Source: RGIG3009 sp045630765 (lineage in GTDB: Bacteria > Bacillota > Clostridia > Oscillospirales > Acutalibacteraceae). Taken from it: a DNA stretch of 64,000 bases. Location of the stretch: assembly GCA_045630765.1 (NCBI GenBank), contig JAZQTM010000104.1, positions 12,997-76,996 of the forward strand. The letters run 5' to 3'. The position numbers and the translations under genes were made by a program. The number at the start of each line of letters is the position of its first letter. Position 1 is the stretch's first letter. The notes beneath the pieces are model-generated. The model worked only from the letters and a program-made list of their open reading frames with translations, ran no database searches and was not told the origin of the DNA. This document shows positions 1 through 8,590 of this stretch, piece by piece.

Positions 1-1
1 C

Positions 2-217
2 TCCAAGATCATCGGCAAGATGGAAAGCTGGATCCTGACCCCGCAGGCGGATTATGAGCGACTCGGCAACGTGAACAACGTCGTATTTGCTTGTGGCGCG
101 TTGGCGGATGAAGAGAAAGACGAAATCCGTGTTTATTATGGCGCGGCTGACGAGCACGTTTGCTTGGCAACCGGTTCGCTCAGCGAACTCATCGACGCCT
201 GTAAGAAAGGGCTGTAA
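2..217 (+). CDS. GH130-type glycoside phosphorylase, C-terminal fragment (5' end outside window)
   Basis: The reading frame is open from the window's first codons and ends at TAA 215-217, so this is the last 71 residues of a gene starting to the left. It aligns without gaps to the last 71 residues of the next gene with one amino-acid difference (Leu for Ile). In contrast, 28 of the 71 codons differ synonymously. This is therefore the upstream member of an old, strongly conserved tandem pair. Known for the family: GH130 enzymes are beta-mannoside phosphorylases or hydrolases with a five-bladed beta-propeller. The substrate of this copy cannot be judged from the fragment. Confidence 0.8.
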   Translation, partial: SKIIGKMESWILTPQADYERLGNVNNVVFACGALADEEKDEIRVYYGAADEHVCLATGSLSELIDACKKGL

Positions 218-280
218 TCCCATTTAATCTGTCTCTAAATTGCGGAGAAAACCGAAATTTAAAATAAAGGAGAATATCAA

Positions 281-1240
281 ATGGCAAAAGAGAAAGTATT
301 AAACGAGTTCATCTTACATCGTAGCGAGCATAACCCGTTGATCTCGCCGACGGATTTCCCGGGCGGTATCGCTGACTCGGTTATGAACTGCGGTCAGGTT
401 ATGCACGAGGGAAAGGTCGTATTATTGGTAGCTGTTGTCTATCGTGGCAGATACAATGGCGCTGAAGCCGGCATCCACGTGGCAACCAGTGAGGATGGTA
501 TTCATTTTGATATCAATCCCGAACCGCTGTGCAAACCCGTAGACTGGGCTCCCGGCTGGAAGGAAATGGACCGTTGGGTTATCGATCCGCGTCTGACCAA
601 GATCGACGATACCTACTACATTATGCGTCCCGGTCAGTGCCCCGGCGGTCCGGTAGCGCTGCTTGAAAAAACCAAGGATTTCAAAACCCTTGAGTACATG
701 AGCTGTGTATCGTTGCCCGCCAACCGTGTGCCGTGTCTGTTCCCCGAAAAGATCAACGGTATGTACGTGCGGTTCGATAGACCGTATGCCGTCAAAAACA
801 CCCCGCAGGGTGGTATTTGGTTATCGTATTCTCCTGACCTCATTCACTGGGGTAATCACAAACCGGTGTTGATGCCGTGGGGAGCATACTTTGGCTTGAA
901 GGTTGGTCCGACGCCTCCGATCAAGACGAAGCATGGATGGCTTGAAATTTTCCACGGCGTATGGCGCAACTGTGCGAACGATCGCTATTCGCTCAGCGCT
1001 ATGCTGTTGGATTTGGAGGATCCCTCCAAGATTATCGGTAAGATGGAGAGCTGGATTTTGACTCCGCAGGCGGATTACGAGCGTCTTGGCAACGTGAACA
1101 ACGTTGTGTTTGCTTGCGGCGCAATAGCAGACGAAGAGAAAGACGAGATCCGTGTGTACTACGGTGCTGCTGACGAGCACGTTTGCTTGGCAACCGGTTC
1201 TCTCAGCGAGCTGATTGATGCTTGTAAGAAAGGTCTGTAA
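281..1240 (+). CDS. GH130-family glycoside phosphorylase/hydrolase
   Basis: This 319-residue cytoplasmic protein (no signal peptide) has the expected length for GH130. Recognisable landmarks are the N-terminal HNPLISP segment, the strand with ATSEDGIHF, DPRLTKIDDTYYI near residue 110, VRFDRP near 165 and the terminal VYYGAADEHVCLATG. Family members phosphorolyse beta-1,2- or beta-1,4-mannosides or Man-GlcNAc linkages to alpha-mannose-1-phosphate. ATG 281 follows a good SD (AAAGGAG, about 268). It lies 63 bp after its near-identical paralogue and 58 bp before a sugar-isomerase-like gene, which suggests one glycan-use operon. Mannose-6-phosphate isomerase and phosphoglucomutase at 12-15 kb could feed the product onward (inference). 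The substrate is not determined. Confidence 0.8.
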   Translation: MAKEKVLNEFILHRSEHNPLISPTDFPGGIADSVMNCGQVMHEGKVVLLVAVVYRGRYNGAEAGIHVATSEDGIHFDINPEPLCKPVDWAPGWKEMDRWVIDPRLTKIDDTYYIMRPGQCPGGPVALLEKTKDFKTLEYMSCVSLPANRVPCLFPEKINGMYVRFDRPYAVKNTPQGGIWLSYSPDLIHWGNHKPVLMPWGAYFGLKVGPTPPIKTKHGWLEIFHGVWRNCANDRYSLSAMLLDLEDPSKIIGKMESWILTPQADYERLGNVNNVVFACGAIADEEKDEIRVYYGAADEHVCLATGSLSELIDACKKGL

Positions 1241-1298
1241 TAGCGCTATTCTTAATTAAAGTGCCTGCTATATCAGGTCAAAAGAAAGGTGATAGAAT

Positions 1299-2690
1299 AT
1301 GAAATTAGCCTTATTGGTAGCAAACCGTGGCTTCTTCCCGAGCTCGGTTATTGAATCCGCATACAGCGAAATGCTGGCAGCGTTTAAAAAAGTCGGTGTA
1401 GAAGCACTCTGCATCGATGACGGCGTTACGAAATATAACGCTGTCGAAACTACGCAGGAAGGTATGGCGTATGCCAAATTCTTGGAAGCCCACCGCGGCG
1501 AATACGACGGTTTGGTTATTTGCCTGCCGAACTTCGGTGATGAAAACGGCATCAAGGCCGCTATCGCCGACGTCAACGTGCCGATTCTGATTCAAGCCTA
1601 TCCGGATGAGATCGGCAAGATGGACTTTGCTCATCGCCGTGACGCATTCTGCGGTAAGCTGGCACTGGGCAGCGTACTGGCACAGATGGGTAAGAAATAC
1701 ACGGCATATGCACCTTTCGTCGTGCATCCCGCCAGCGAGGAGTTCCACAAGCAGTTGTCGACCTTTGCGGCAACTTGCCGTGTGGTTGCCGGTATGAAGA
1801 AAATGCGCGTCGGTTGCATCGGTGCAAGAACGACCGCGTTCAAGAGTGTCCGCTTTGACGAGTTTGCTCTCGAAAACGTGGGTATCGATGTCGAAACCTA
1901 CGATCTTTCCACCTTCGTTCAGGCTATGCAGAAACTGGACGATAACGACAGCGCTGTGCTGGAGTGGAAGAAAAAGTTAGCGGATGTCGTTTGCTTTGCC
2001 AACGCTCCGGAAGGCCGCGAGTTGTCAGTCGCGAAACTCGGCGTAGTGGTTTCCCGCTTGATCGAAGAGAATCAGTTGGATGCGATCGCAATCCGTTGCT
2101 GGAGCGAATTGCAAACCACGTTCGGCATTTCGCCCTGCTCCATTATGGGTATCCTCAACCAGAACGGTATTGCTGCTGTTTGCGAGACTGACGTTGCCAA
2201 CGCCATCGCGATGAAAGGCTTGTCCTTGGCGGCAGGCAAAGGCGCAGGCTGCTTGGATCTGAACAACAACTACGGCGACGAGTTGGATAAATGCATCCTG
2301 TTCCACTGCGGTCCGCTTCCGATGGATTTGATGCAGGGTCCCGGCGAGGCGCAAAGTCACAAAATGTTGGATAAATCCTTTGGTCCGGATTGCAGCTGGG
2401 GTCTCAACGTCGGCAAAATGAAGACCGGCGCGGTTACCTATTCCGGTATGCGTACCGAGAACGGCAAACTGCAGTTCTTCGTTGACGAAGGCTGCATCAC
2501 CGATGATCCGGTAGAAAAGGAATTCTTCGGTGTTCCGGGCGTTCTGCAAACTGAAAACCTGCAGAACAAGCTGTACACCATCGGTATGGCTGGATTCCAT
2601 CATCACGCAGCGATCGTTTCCGGTAATGTCGCGGATGCGGTAACGGAAGCTTTCACCAAGTACTTGGGCTATCAGCTGATCGATTGCTAA
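1299..2690 (+). CDS. L-fucose/L-arabinose isomerase-like protein
   Basis: This 463-residue protein resembles the FucI/AraA fold. It has an N-terminal Rossmann-like half (LALLVANRGFF, YDGLVICLPNFGDENG) and a C-terminal half carrying the three metal-ligand positions of the family: Glu270 in CWSELQ, Asp298 in CETD and the His434-436 run in GFHHHAA. Retention of all three suggests a working Mn-dependent aldose-ketose isomerase. Proteins of this type are often annotated only as 'fucose isomerase-like', and the sugar cannot be read from sequence. ATG 1299 follows AAAGGTG. It is probably cotranscribed with the GH130 pair and ends before the hairpins at 2715-2779. Confidence 0.75.
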   Translation: MKLALLVANRGFFPSSVIESAYSEMLAAFKKVGVEALCIDDGVTKYNAVETTQEGMAYAKFLEAHRGEYDGLVICLPNFGDENGIKAAIADVNVPILIQAYPDEIGKMDFAHRRDAFCGKLALGSVLAQMGKKYTAYAPFVVHPASEEFHKQLSTFAATCRVVAGMKKMRVGCIGARTTAFKSVRFDEFALENVGIDVETYDLSTFVQAMQKLDDNDSAVLEWKKKLADVVCFANAPEGRELSVAKLGVVVSRLIEENQLDAIAIRCWSELQTTFGISPCSIMGILNQNGIAAVCETDVANAIAMKGLSLAAGKGAGCLDLNNNYGDELDKCILFHCGPLPMDLMQGPGEAQSHKMLDKSFGPDCSWGLNVGKMKTGAVTYSGMRTENGKLQFFVDEGCITDDPVEKEFFGVPGVLQTENLQNKLYTIGMAGFHHHAAIVSGNVADAVTEAFTKYLGYQLIDC

Positions 2691-2714
2691 AAAACAGAAA
2701 TAACCTGTGGTGTG

Positions 2715-2733
2715 TCGCACCTTTAAGGTGCGA
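2715..2733. repeat. Perfect 19-bp palindrome after the isomerase gene
   Basis: TCGCACCTT, one T, then AAGGTGCGA forms a perfect inverted repeat 25 bp after the stop codon. No U-run follows directly. It could be an RNA-stabilising hairpin or an accessory part of the terminator just downstream. Confidence 0.5.
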
Positions 2734-2752
2734 GAATTACGGGAAAGAGGGA

Positions 2753-2779
2753 AGAGAGAAGCTTGCTTCTCTCTTTTTT
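2753..2779 (+). terminator. Rho-independent terminator after GH130/isomerase operon
   Basis: A 10-bp stem (AGAGAGAAGC with GCTTCTCTCT) with a tiny loop is followed by a run of T. It closes the GH130/isomerase operon. Confidence 0.8.
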
Positions 2780-2841
2780 CTTGCCCTTTTTTAATAAAAA
2801 GCTTAATTTCTTTTAGTTTAGCTGTATTCAGCGTAAAAAAG

Positions 2842-2870
2842 TTGTAAATATAATGTTTTTATGATAAAAT
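2842..2870 (+). promoter_or_regulatory. Predicted sigma-A promoter for the 2.9-kb membrane-protein gene
   Basis: TTGTAA at 2842-2847, a 17-bp spacer and TAAAAT at 2865-2870, about 30 bp before the ATG at 2902. Confidence 0.5.
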
Positions 2871-2901
2871 GATAATAAATATAAATAAAAGGGGAATTAT
2901 C

Positions 2902-3582
2902 ATGATTAAAAACAGAACCGCACAACTCATTTACCAGACTATCTACGTAACTCTTGGTATTGTTGGCTTTGTTGCTTGCCTTGGAATCTTTGATAATATC
3001 AATGTGATCCGTTGGGATTTCTATGTGCACTTCACGAACATCAGCAATTTTCTTTGCATAGGCGTTATGCTTGCCGGTCTTATCCAAACCGCAAAGAAAA
3101 AGGAAGACAGCTTTGTTTCTGCCGCTCCCATCCTCAAGTTCATTGGTATGCTCGGCATTTTGCTCACCTTCCTTGTGTTTAACATTATGCTTGCCGGCGC
3201 CGAGGGCCGTGATCCTCAGGCAAACTGGAGAATCGGAAGCCTTTGTTTCCACGTGGTTCTTCCCATTATGTACATAGCTGACTGGTTCTTGTTCTACGAG
3301 CGCAAAAAGTGCAAATGGTATTATCCCATTGCCTCTATCGCATTCCCTTTAATTTATGTGATTTTCCTTCTTATTCAGGCGGTTATTTTGAAGTTTGATT
3401 CTTCGATTTTGATTCCTACCACTACGACCCCTCTTATCTATCCTTACTTCTTTGTCAATCTTGACACACAGGGCGTTTCCGGTGTTCTCACCTGGATTGG
3501 TATCCTTTCTGCGGCGTTTGTTATCGTTGGGTTTTTGTTCTTTGGTCTTGACAGACTTGGAAAGAAAAAACTTGATAAATAA
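2902..3582 (+). CDS. Pr6Pr-like multi-pass membrane protein
   Basis: This 226-residue integral membrane protein has about six hydrophobic segments separated by short charged loops. The features HFTNISN in the first third, a central ADWFLFYERKKCKWYYP and a late YPYFFVNLDTQG fit the Pr6Pr family of six-helix membrane proteins, whose biochemical role is not established. ATG 2902 was chosen over an in-frame ATG at 2869 because AAAAGGGG lies just upstream of 2902 and the earlier ATG falls on the predicted -10. It opens the low-GC-looking block ending at 12.2 kb. Leu codons here are often CTT, unlike the flanks. Confidence 0.6.
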   Translation: MIKNRTAQLIYQTIYVTLGIVGFVACLGIFDNINVIRWDFYVHFTNISNFLCIGVMLAGLIQTAKKKEDSFVSAAPILKFIGMLGILLTFLVFNIMLAGAEGRDPQANWRIGSLCFHVVLPIMYIADWFLFYERKKCKWYYPIASIAFPLIYVIFLLIQAVILKFDSSILIPTTTTPLIYPYFFVNLDTQGVSGVLTWIGILSAAFVIVGFLFFGLDRLGKKKLDK

Positions 3583-3600
3583 GGGTTGTGGAAAACTGTT

Positions 3601-3758
3601 ATGAAAAAAGATGTTGTTTTTACCCCCGCAATGCTTATCGTCGGTGCTTTCACGGTATCGTTGCGCTTTCTATCATTCACAAGGTGAGTGCCGTTTTGTT
3701 TATGGCGCTTATCATTGTGTTGTTCACCCATAAAGCGGTTACAAATAAAAAATCGTAA
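3601..3758 (+). pseudogene. Frameshifted small two-helix membrane protein gene
   Basis: An ATG at 3601 opens a frame reading MKKDVVFTPAMLIVGAFT, then loses sense and stops. From about 3655 the neighbouring frame continues plausibly (GIVALSIIHKV, then VLFMALIIVLFTHK) to TAA 3756-3758. The total of 158 bp is one base short of a full frame, so a single-base deletion near 3653-3656 explains both halves. The intact product would be about 52 residues with two membrane helices. It sits 18 bp after the Pr6Pr-like gene. A sequencing error would give the same picture. Confidence 0.5.
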
Positions 3759-3787
3759 TAGGTTAACGTATTGTGTAAGGAGCAGAA

Positions 3788-4477
3788 ATGGACAAATTAG
3801 TCAGAAAAATAGAAATTCCGCTTGCTCGTCGAGCAATAGAAAGAGCGGGACTGTATATAGTGAAGAAAGAGGATCTTGATCGTCTTTCTGAAGTTGCGGC
3901 AGATGCATACCGTGATTACCCCTTACACAATTGGCTCACTAAGGGTAAATACGATGCCAAAGCATCCAAACTCATTATGCAAATCACCCTTAAATCAATG
4001 ACGGAAGATGCGATAATCTATGCCGATAGTGAAGAAATCAACGGCTTTGCGGTTTGGTTGCCCTTCGGTTTTACGGGCAGCAAAACCCTTCCGTTTTTAT
4101 TAAATGGCGGACTCAGTCTGATCCTTCATTCAGGCCTTGGGATTATCGGAAGACTTTTAACCTATGAAACCTATGCGATGAATCTCAAAAAAGAGTTTAC
4201 CGATAATTACGATTGGTACTTATACAACCTTTCGATCAAACAAGATGCACAGGGGAAAGGTATTGCCAGTAAACTGATGCGCCCAATGTTGCAGTTTTGC
4301 GATGACGAAAGAATGGTCTCCTATTTGGAAACCAACAAAGATAAAAACGTTGGTTTGTATCAGCATTATGGGTTTGAACTCAAAAGGGAAGAGATAATTC
4401 CCAAAAGCCCTGTTACGCATTATTCGATGGTTCGGTATCCCATAGAACAACCGGAAGGGAGCAAGGACAATGCCTAA
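3788..4477 (+). CDS. GNAT-family N-acetyltransferase
   Basis: This 229-residue protein has a C-terminal GNAT core. The acetyl-CoA motif A is visible as QDAQGKGIASKLMRPML near residue 155, preceded by the strand WYLYNLSI and followed by YLETNKDKNVGLYQHYGF, the usual motif B region. The acceptor is unknown. ATG 3788 has SD AAGGAG seven bases upstream. It overlaps the next gene by 8 bp, so it is the probable first gene of a compact eight-gene operon running to 12159. Confidence 0.85.
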   Translation: MDKLVRKIEIPLARRAIERAGLYIVKKEDLDRLSEVAADAYRDYPLHNWLTKGKYDAKASKLIMQITLKSMTEDAIIYADSEEINGFAVWLPFGFTGSKTLPFLLNGGLSLILHSGLGIIGRLLTYETYAMNLKKEFTDNYDWYLYNLSIKQDAQGKGIASKLMRPMLQFCDDERMVSYLETNKDKNVGLYQHYGFELKREEIIPKSPVTHYSMVRYPIEQPEGSKDNA

Positions 4478-5429
4478 AAAACAGAAAAAGTTCGCTGATG
4501 ACGGCTGGGCTATTTGGGTAGATGGCGATGATACCAGTACCGTCTATATTAACGATTGGCTTAACCCTAAAGGTAAAAGTTATGTTGATTTAGCCGTTCG
4601 TATACGCGGTATGAAATCCGGAAAATCATTGCACGTATACGTGCCTTTTGCTGTTTCTTCTGAAGAGATAGAAGACGTGTCGCTGCTTTTTAACGATACG
4701 AAAATTTTGCAGGCGACCTTTAGTGCTGCTTGTATTGTCGATTACAAGAAAAACGAATACACGTCAGAAATTGCCTATAACGGAAAAACGGTGGACATTG
4801 TACATATCAGCACTTTGGGATATGAAATAATCTCGTTGTCCGACGGCACACTGATTAACATCGATTTTGAAAAGATCCAGCCGTTTATAGATAACGACGA
4901 AGCGTATTTTATTTGGCGTATGCCGCATAAAACCTTGGATGCCATATTCAAACCCCGCGTAAACGTGGGCAATGTAATGGACAGACTTCGCGACCTGATC
5001 ACTACACCGGTTGTGTCTGAAAAATACGGCTATTCCATTCGCATTAACGAATCCCGCCTTTTGCCGGAAGAAATCACAAGAATCGGTATGTTCCACCGTC
5101 AAAAACTAAAAAAGGCGGTCGTTACGCTTTCCGTTGATGAAAGCTACGAACTTAACGATGCAGGTTGCTACCGTATTCGCCGTTTGGAAGAAAATTTGTA
5201 TTGTGGTTATCTTCCCAACAAATACGATTGCGAAGACATTATTACGTATCAATGGCAACAAAATCGTGAAGACAACCTGAAAGGTCATTTTAATTTCTAC
5301 TATAACATTGCCAAAAACTCGGTAAGCAAAAGCAGTATGTTTTTGTATATGGTCTTGCTTTTAGCCATTGGTATTTTCGGTGATCTTTTGGCAGAAATCG
5401 TCAAAACATTATTGCGTCAGGTTATGTAA
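4470..5429 (+). CDS. Unrecognised tail-anchored protein in partner-switching operon
   Basis: I do not recognise this 319-residue protein. The N-terminus is Lys-rich with no signal peptide. The bulk looks soluble and beta-rich. One hydrophobic helix at about 290-312 (MFLYMVLLLAIGIFGDLLA) ends 7 to 8 residues from the C-terminus, giving a tail-anchored topology with the main domain in the cytoplasm. It overlaps the GNAT gene by 8 bp and ends 12 bp before the sensor-phosphatase gene, so translational coupling is likely. Its place suggests a membrane-proximal partner of that sensor, but this is inference from position only. Confidence 0.7.
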   Translation: MPKKQKKFADDGWAIWVDGDDTSTVYINDWLNPKGKSYVDLAVRIRGMKSGKSLHVYVPFAVSSEEIEDVSLLFNDTKILQATFSAACIVDYKKNEYTSEIAYNGKTVDIVHISTLGYEIISLSDGTLINIDFEKIQPFIDNDEAYFIWRMPHKTLDAIFKPRVNVGNVMDRLRDLITTPVVSEKYGYSIRINESRLLPEEITRIGMFHRQKLKKAVVTLSVDESYELNDAGCYRIRRLEENLYCGYLPNKYDCEDIITYQWQQNREDNLKGHFNFYYNIAKNSVSKSSMFLYMVLLLAIGIFGDLLAEIVKTLLRQVM

Positions 5430-5441
5430 AGGAGAGGTATT

Positions 5442-8279
5442 GTGAGATTAACTATTCCCATACTATTTAACTGTATTCTTGTTCTCGCAGTCTACCTCAT
5501 TGATAAATATACTCCCCTTAAAAAAATGCCGTATATGGCAAAACAAGTCATCATCGGTGTTTTATTTGGTGGCGTTTCCGCTTTCGCTTCAAGTTATGGC
5601 GTAGAGTGGTTGGGAACGACTGTAAACGTACGTGATGCGGCGCCCTTATCAGCAGGTCTTATTTTTGGCGCGCCTGCCGGCATCATTTCCGGTCTTATCG
5701 GTGACCTTTACCGCTGGTTCTCGGTGTATTGCGGCGCAGCCGTATATACACAGCTTGCCTGCAGTGTCGCCACCATCCTTGCCGGTTTTATGGCAGCAGG
5801 GCTCAGAAAGCTGATGTTTGACAACAAAAAGCCTACGTGGGGTTACGGCATTTGTATTGCCGTTGTTTGTGAAGTCATTCATATGATCCTCATTTTCCTC
5901 ACAAATATGGATGACTCCTCATATGCCTTCGAATTTGTCAAAGGCGCCACAATCCCCATGATTCTTGGCAATGCGGTGGCTGTTGGTGTTGCCATTCTCA
6001 TTGTATCTGTTTTAAGCCGTGAACGTTTTACTCGCAAGAAAGGCAGTGAACGAATTGCCAATACGTTTCAGCGTTGGCTCCTTGTTTGCATTGTTGTTGC
6101 TTATTTAATAACAAGTGCCTTTACGTTCGTTCTTCAAAACGGAATGGTCAGCATTGAAACACAAGAGGTGTTTACTACTGCGATAAATGATGTTGAAACA
6201 GATATCAAGGGAAAGTCCAACGCACAACTACTTAGTATTGCAGAGAAAGTCAAAGTTGAATATGAAGCGGATCGTAACATTTCGTTGCAATCACTTGCTC
6301 AAAAATATGACATTAAGGAAATCAATATTGTTGCGCAAAGCGGCCTTATTACCAACTCAACCGAAGCGGATGTCATAAACAACTACGATATGAACAGCAA
6401 GGCACAATCCAAGGAGTTTGTGGACACACTTAAAACCAAGGATTCCTTTGTTCAAGAGTATACTCCCAGAGGAAAAGATGAATCCGTTTGGAGAAAATAC
6501 GCGGCTATCAACTTAGAAGATGGCGGATTTATCCAAGTGGGGTACGATGCCGAGCAGTTCCACAAAATGCTCAACGAGTTCGTGGTAGACGTTACTAAAA
6601 ATCGCCACGTTGGCACAGGTGGCTTCGTTGCCGTTTGTGACGATAAACTCAATATGGTAATCGATAACGATTACGCCGGTCTTTCTATTTCTACCATAGG
6701 TATTGACCCTCCGACCGAAATGAAAGAGGGCAAAACCGCTACGTCGCTTTACTATGCCGACATTGTTGATGGCAAAACCACCGACAGTATGGAATACATA
6801 TATGTGTTTAAGTTCGTTGAGGGCTACTGCATCATTGCGGCACAACCTGCTTCGGAAGCAATGTTTATGCGTGATGCTTCTCTTTACACGAGCATTTTTA
6901 TGCAAGTGCTGATTTTTGCCGCACTTTTCGTATTTATTTACATACTGATCAAAAGAGTCATCATCAACAACTTAAAGAAGATCAACGATACGCTTGGTAG
7001 AATTACAGACGGCGATTTGAACGTCACGGTAGACGTTCGCTCCAACGAAGAATTTTCGTCCCTTTCGGATGATATCAACTCAACCGTTACAACGCTTAAA
7101 CAATATATTGCTGAAGCCGCTGCTCGTATTGATAAGGAACTTGAGTACGCAAAGCAGATTCAGCTTTCGGCGTTGCCTACCAACTTCCCCGAAGGTGAAG
7201 AGTATAGCATTTATGCGGCAATGATCGCCGCGAAAGAGGTCGGTGGCGACTTCTATGATTTCTACAAATTAAACGATACCACCGTGGCTTTCCTTGCTGC
7301 TGACGTGTCGGGCAAAGGAATTCCGGCGGCAATGTTTATGATGACTGCCAAGACGATTATCAAAGACTTGGCAGAAAGAGGTTTGGCGGTAAACGATATT
7401 TTCACAAAGGCAAACGAAAAGCTTTGTGAGAATAACGAATCGGGTATGTTTGTTACTGCTTGGATGGGTATTTTGGATTTGACTACCGGTAACGTGCAAT
7501 TTGCCAATGCGGGACACAATCCGCCGCTGTTAAAACGTGCAGACGGCTCGTTTGAATATCTGAAAACACGAGCGGGATTTGTTCTGGCAGGTATGGAAGG
7601 CGTGTGTTACCGCGTGGGTGAAATCACGCTTGGCAAGGGCGATCGATTGTTCTTGTATACTGACGGTGTACCGGAGGCTACAAACGTCGAGAATAAGCTT
7701 TACGGTGAAGAAAGGCTCTTAACCTTTATGAACCAAAACGCCGACTTAAAAGCCGAATTGCTGTTACCTGCACTTAAAACGAATATCGATGAATTTGTGG
7801 GTGAAGCACCCCAGTTTGACGATATTACGATGCTGATGCTTGATTACAAACCTCAAAAAGGAGGTGAGCACTTGACGAATAAAACATTCCCGGCCAAAAC
7901 GGAAAGTTTGCCCGAGGTTCTTAGCTTCGTAGAAGAAACTCTCGAAAGTTTTGACTGTTCTATGAAAATCCAAACGGCAATTTGCGTAGCCATTGAAGAA
8001 GTATTCGTCAACGTCGCTCGCTATGCCTATCCGGATACCGAGGGGGATATGTCACTTTACATTGGTTTTGATGAACAAACCCGTGACGTGACGTTCCGTG
8101 TATCGGATAAGGGCGTTCCTTTTGATCCGCTAAAGAAACCCGATCCGGACATCACTCTTTCGGCAGAGGAGCGTGAAATCGGCGGCCTTGGCATTTTTAT
8201 TACCAAGAAAACGATGGATACCGTAACTTACGCCTATGAAAATGGCGAAAACATTTTAACTATGATTAAGAAAATCTAA
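5442..8279 (+). CDS. Membrane sensor-HAMP-PP2C phosphatase-RsbW kinase fusion
   Basis: 945 residues. Domains in order: a 5TM LytS/YhcK-type membrane domain (about 1-195, with LIFGAPAGIISGLIGDLYRW); a sixth helix (210-231); an extracytoplasmic Cache-like sensor (232-480); a helix (480-506); HAMP (507-555); a coiled linker EYAKQIQLSALP; a SpoIIE/RsbU-type PP2C domain (565-800, VGGDFYDF and DVSGKG metal residues); and a C-terminal GHKL/RsbW-like ATPase (811-945, N-box EEVFVNVARYAYP, later GGLGIFI). Known partner switching: PP2C dephosphorylates a STAS antagonist and RsbW rephosphorylates it. Here both opposing activities sit in one chain under one sensor. GTG 5442 has SD AAAGGAGAGG. The junction carries its own SD and TTG start (7857-7874). 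Confidence 0.88.
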   Translation: MRLTIPILFNCILVLAVYLIDKYTPLKKMPYMAKQVIIGVLFGGVSAFASSYGVEWLGTTVNVRDAAPLSAGLIFGAPAGIISGLIGDLYRWFSVYCGAAVYTQLACSVATILAGFMAAGLRKLMFDNKKPTWGYGICIAVVCEVIHMILIFLTNMDDSSYAFEFVKGATIPMILGNAVAVGVAILIVSVLSRERFTRKKGSERIANTFQRWLLVCIVVAYLITSAFTFVLQNGMVSIETQEVFTTAINDVETDIKGKSNAQLLSIAEKVKVEYEADRNISLQSLAQKYDIKEINIVAQSGLITNSTEADVINNYDMNSKAQSKEFVDTLKTKDSFVQEYTPRGKDESVWRKYAAINLEDGGFIQVGYDAEQFHKMLNEFVVDVTKNRHVGTGGFVAVCDDKLNMVIDNDYAGLSISTIGIDPPTEMKEGKTATSLYYADIVDGKTTDSMEYIYVFKFVEGYCIIAAQPASEAMFMRDASLYTSIFMQVLIFAALFVFIYILIKRVIINNLKKINDTLGRITDGDLNVTVDVRSNEEFSSLSDDINSTVTTLKQYIAEAAARIDKELEYAKQIQLSALPTNFPEGEEYSIYAAMIAAKEVGGDFYDFYKLNDTTVAFLAADVSGKGIPAAMFMMTAKTIIKDLAERGLAVNDIFTKANEKLCENNESGMFVTAWMGILDLTTGNVQFANAGHNPPLLKRADGSFEYLKTRAGFVLAGMEGVCYRVGEITLGKGDRLFLYTDGVPEATNVENKLYGEERLLTFMNQNADLKAELLLPALKTNIDEFVGEAPQFDDITMLMLDYKPQKGGEHLTNKTFPAKTESLPEVLSFVEETLESFDCSMKIQTAICVAIEEVFVNVARYAYPDTEGDMSLYIGFDEQTRDVTFRVSDKGVPFDPLKKPDPDITLSAEEREIGGLGIFITKKTMDTVTYAYENGENILTMIKKI
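7857..7874 (+). promoter_or_regulatory. Internal SD and TTG start at the phosphatase/RsbW junction
   Basis: Inside the fusion gene, AAAGGAGGTGAG is followed after three bases by TTG (7872-7874), exactly in frame at residue 811, where the RsbW-like domain begins. It is the strongest SD in the operon. In the +1 frame, reading through the A5 run, the phosphatase would end at TGA 7873-7875, overlapping this TTG. That is the usual layout of two coupled genes. It may allow a free 135-residue RsbW-like protein or be a relic of gene fusion. Confidence 0.6.
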
Positions 8280-8293
8280 AGGGGATTATAACT

Positions 8294-8590
8294 ATGACTA
8301 TCGAAACCAAAAAGACCGAAACAGCAACCATCATTGAGATCGTCGGCAGACTGGATACCATTACCGCTCCCGCACTGGACAAAACCATTAACGAGGATAT
8401 TGGAGATGCCAAAAATCTCGTCCTTGATCTGAAAGGTCTGGAGTATATCTCCAGCGCCGGTCTTCGCGTACTTCTCGCGGCGCAGAAGAAAATGCAAAAG
8501 ATCGGTTCGATGAAAGTGACGGGCGTTTGCGCAGAGGTTATGGAAGTATTCGAGATGACCGGTTTTGCCGATATTTTGGTGATTGAATAA
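8294..8590 (+). CDS. STAS-domain anti-sigma-factor antagonist (RsbV/SpoIIAA type)
   Basis: This 98-residue single STAS domain is the standard RsbV/SpoIIAA length. The phosphorylation loop reads LEYISSAGLRVLL. By alignment to SpoIIAA (Ser58), the first Ser, residue 53, is the predicted phosphoacceptor. The substrate relation is clear: it starts 14 bp after the gene encoding both the RsbW-type kinase and the PP2C phosphatase. Its stop overlaps the next start (TAATG). No sigma factor follows, so the output partner is not the usual one or lies elsewhere. Confidence 0.92.
   Translation: MTIETKKTETATIIEIVGRLDTITAPALDKTINEDIGDAKNLVLDLKGLEYISSAGLRVLLAAQKKMQKIGSMKVTGVCAEVMEVFEMTGFADILVIE

Noticed and set aside
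2025..2720. 231-codon open frame on the minus strand
   Set aside because: It is antisense to the isomerase-like gene and runs through its stop and palindrome, without motif or SD.
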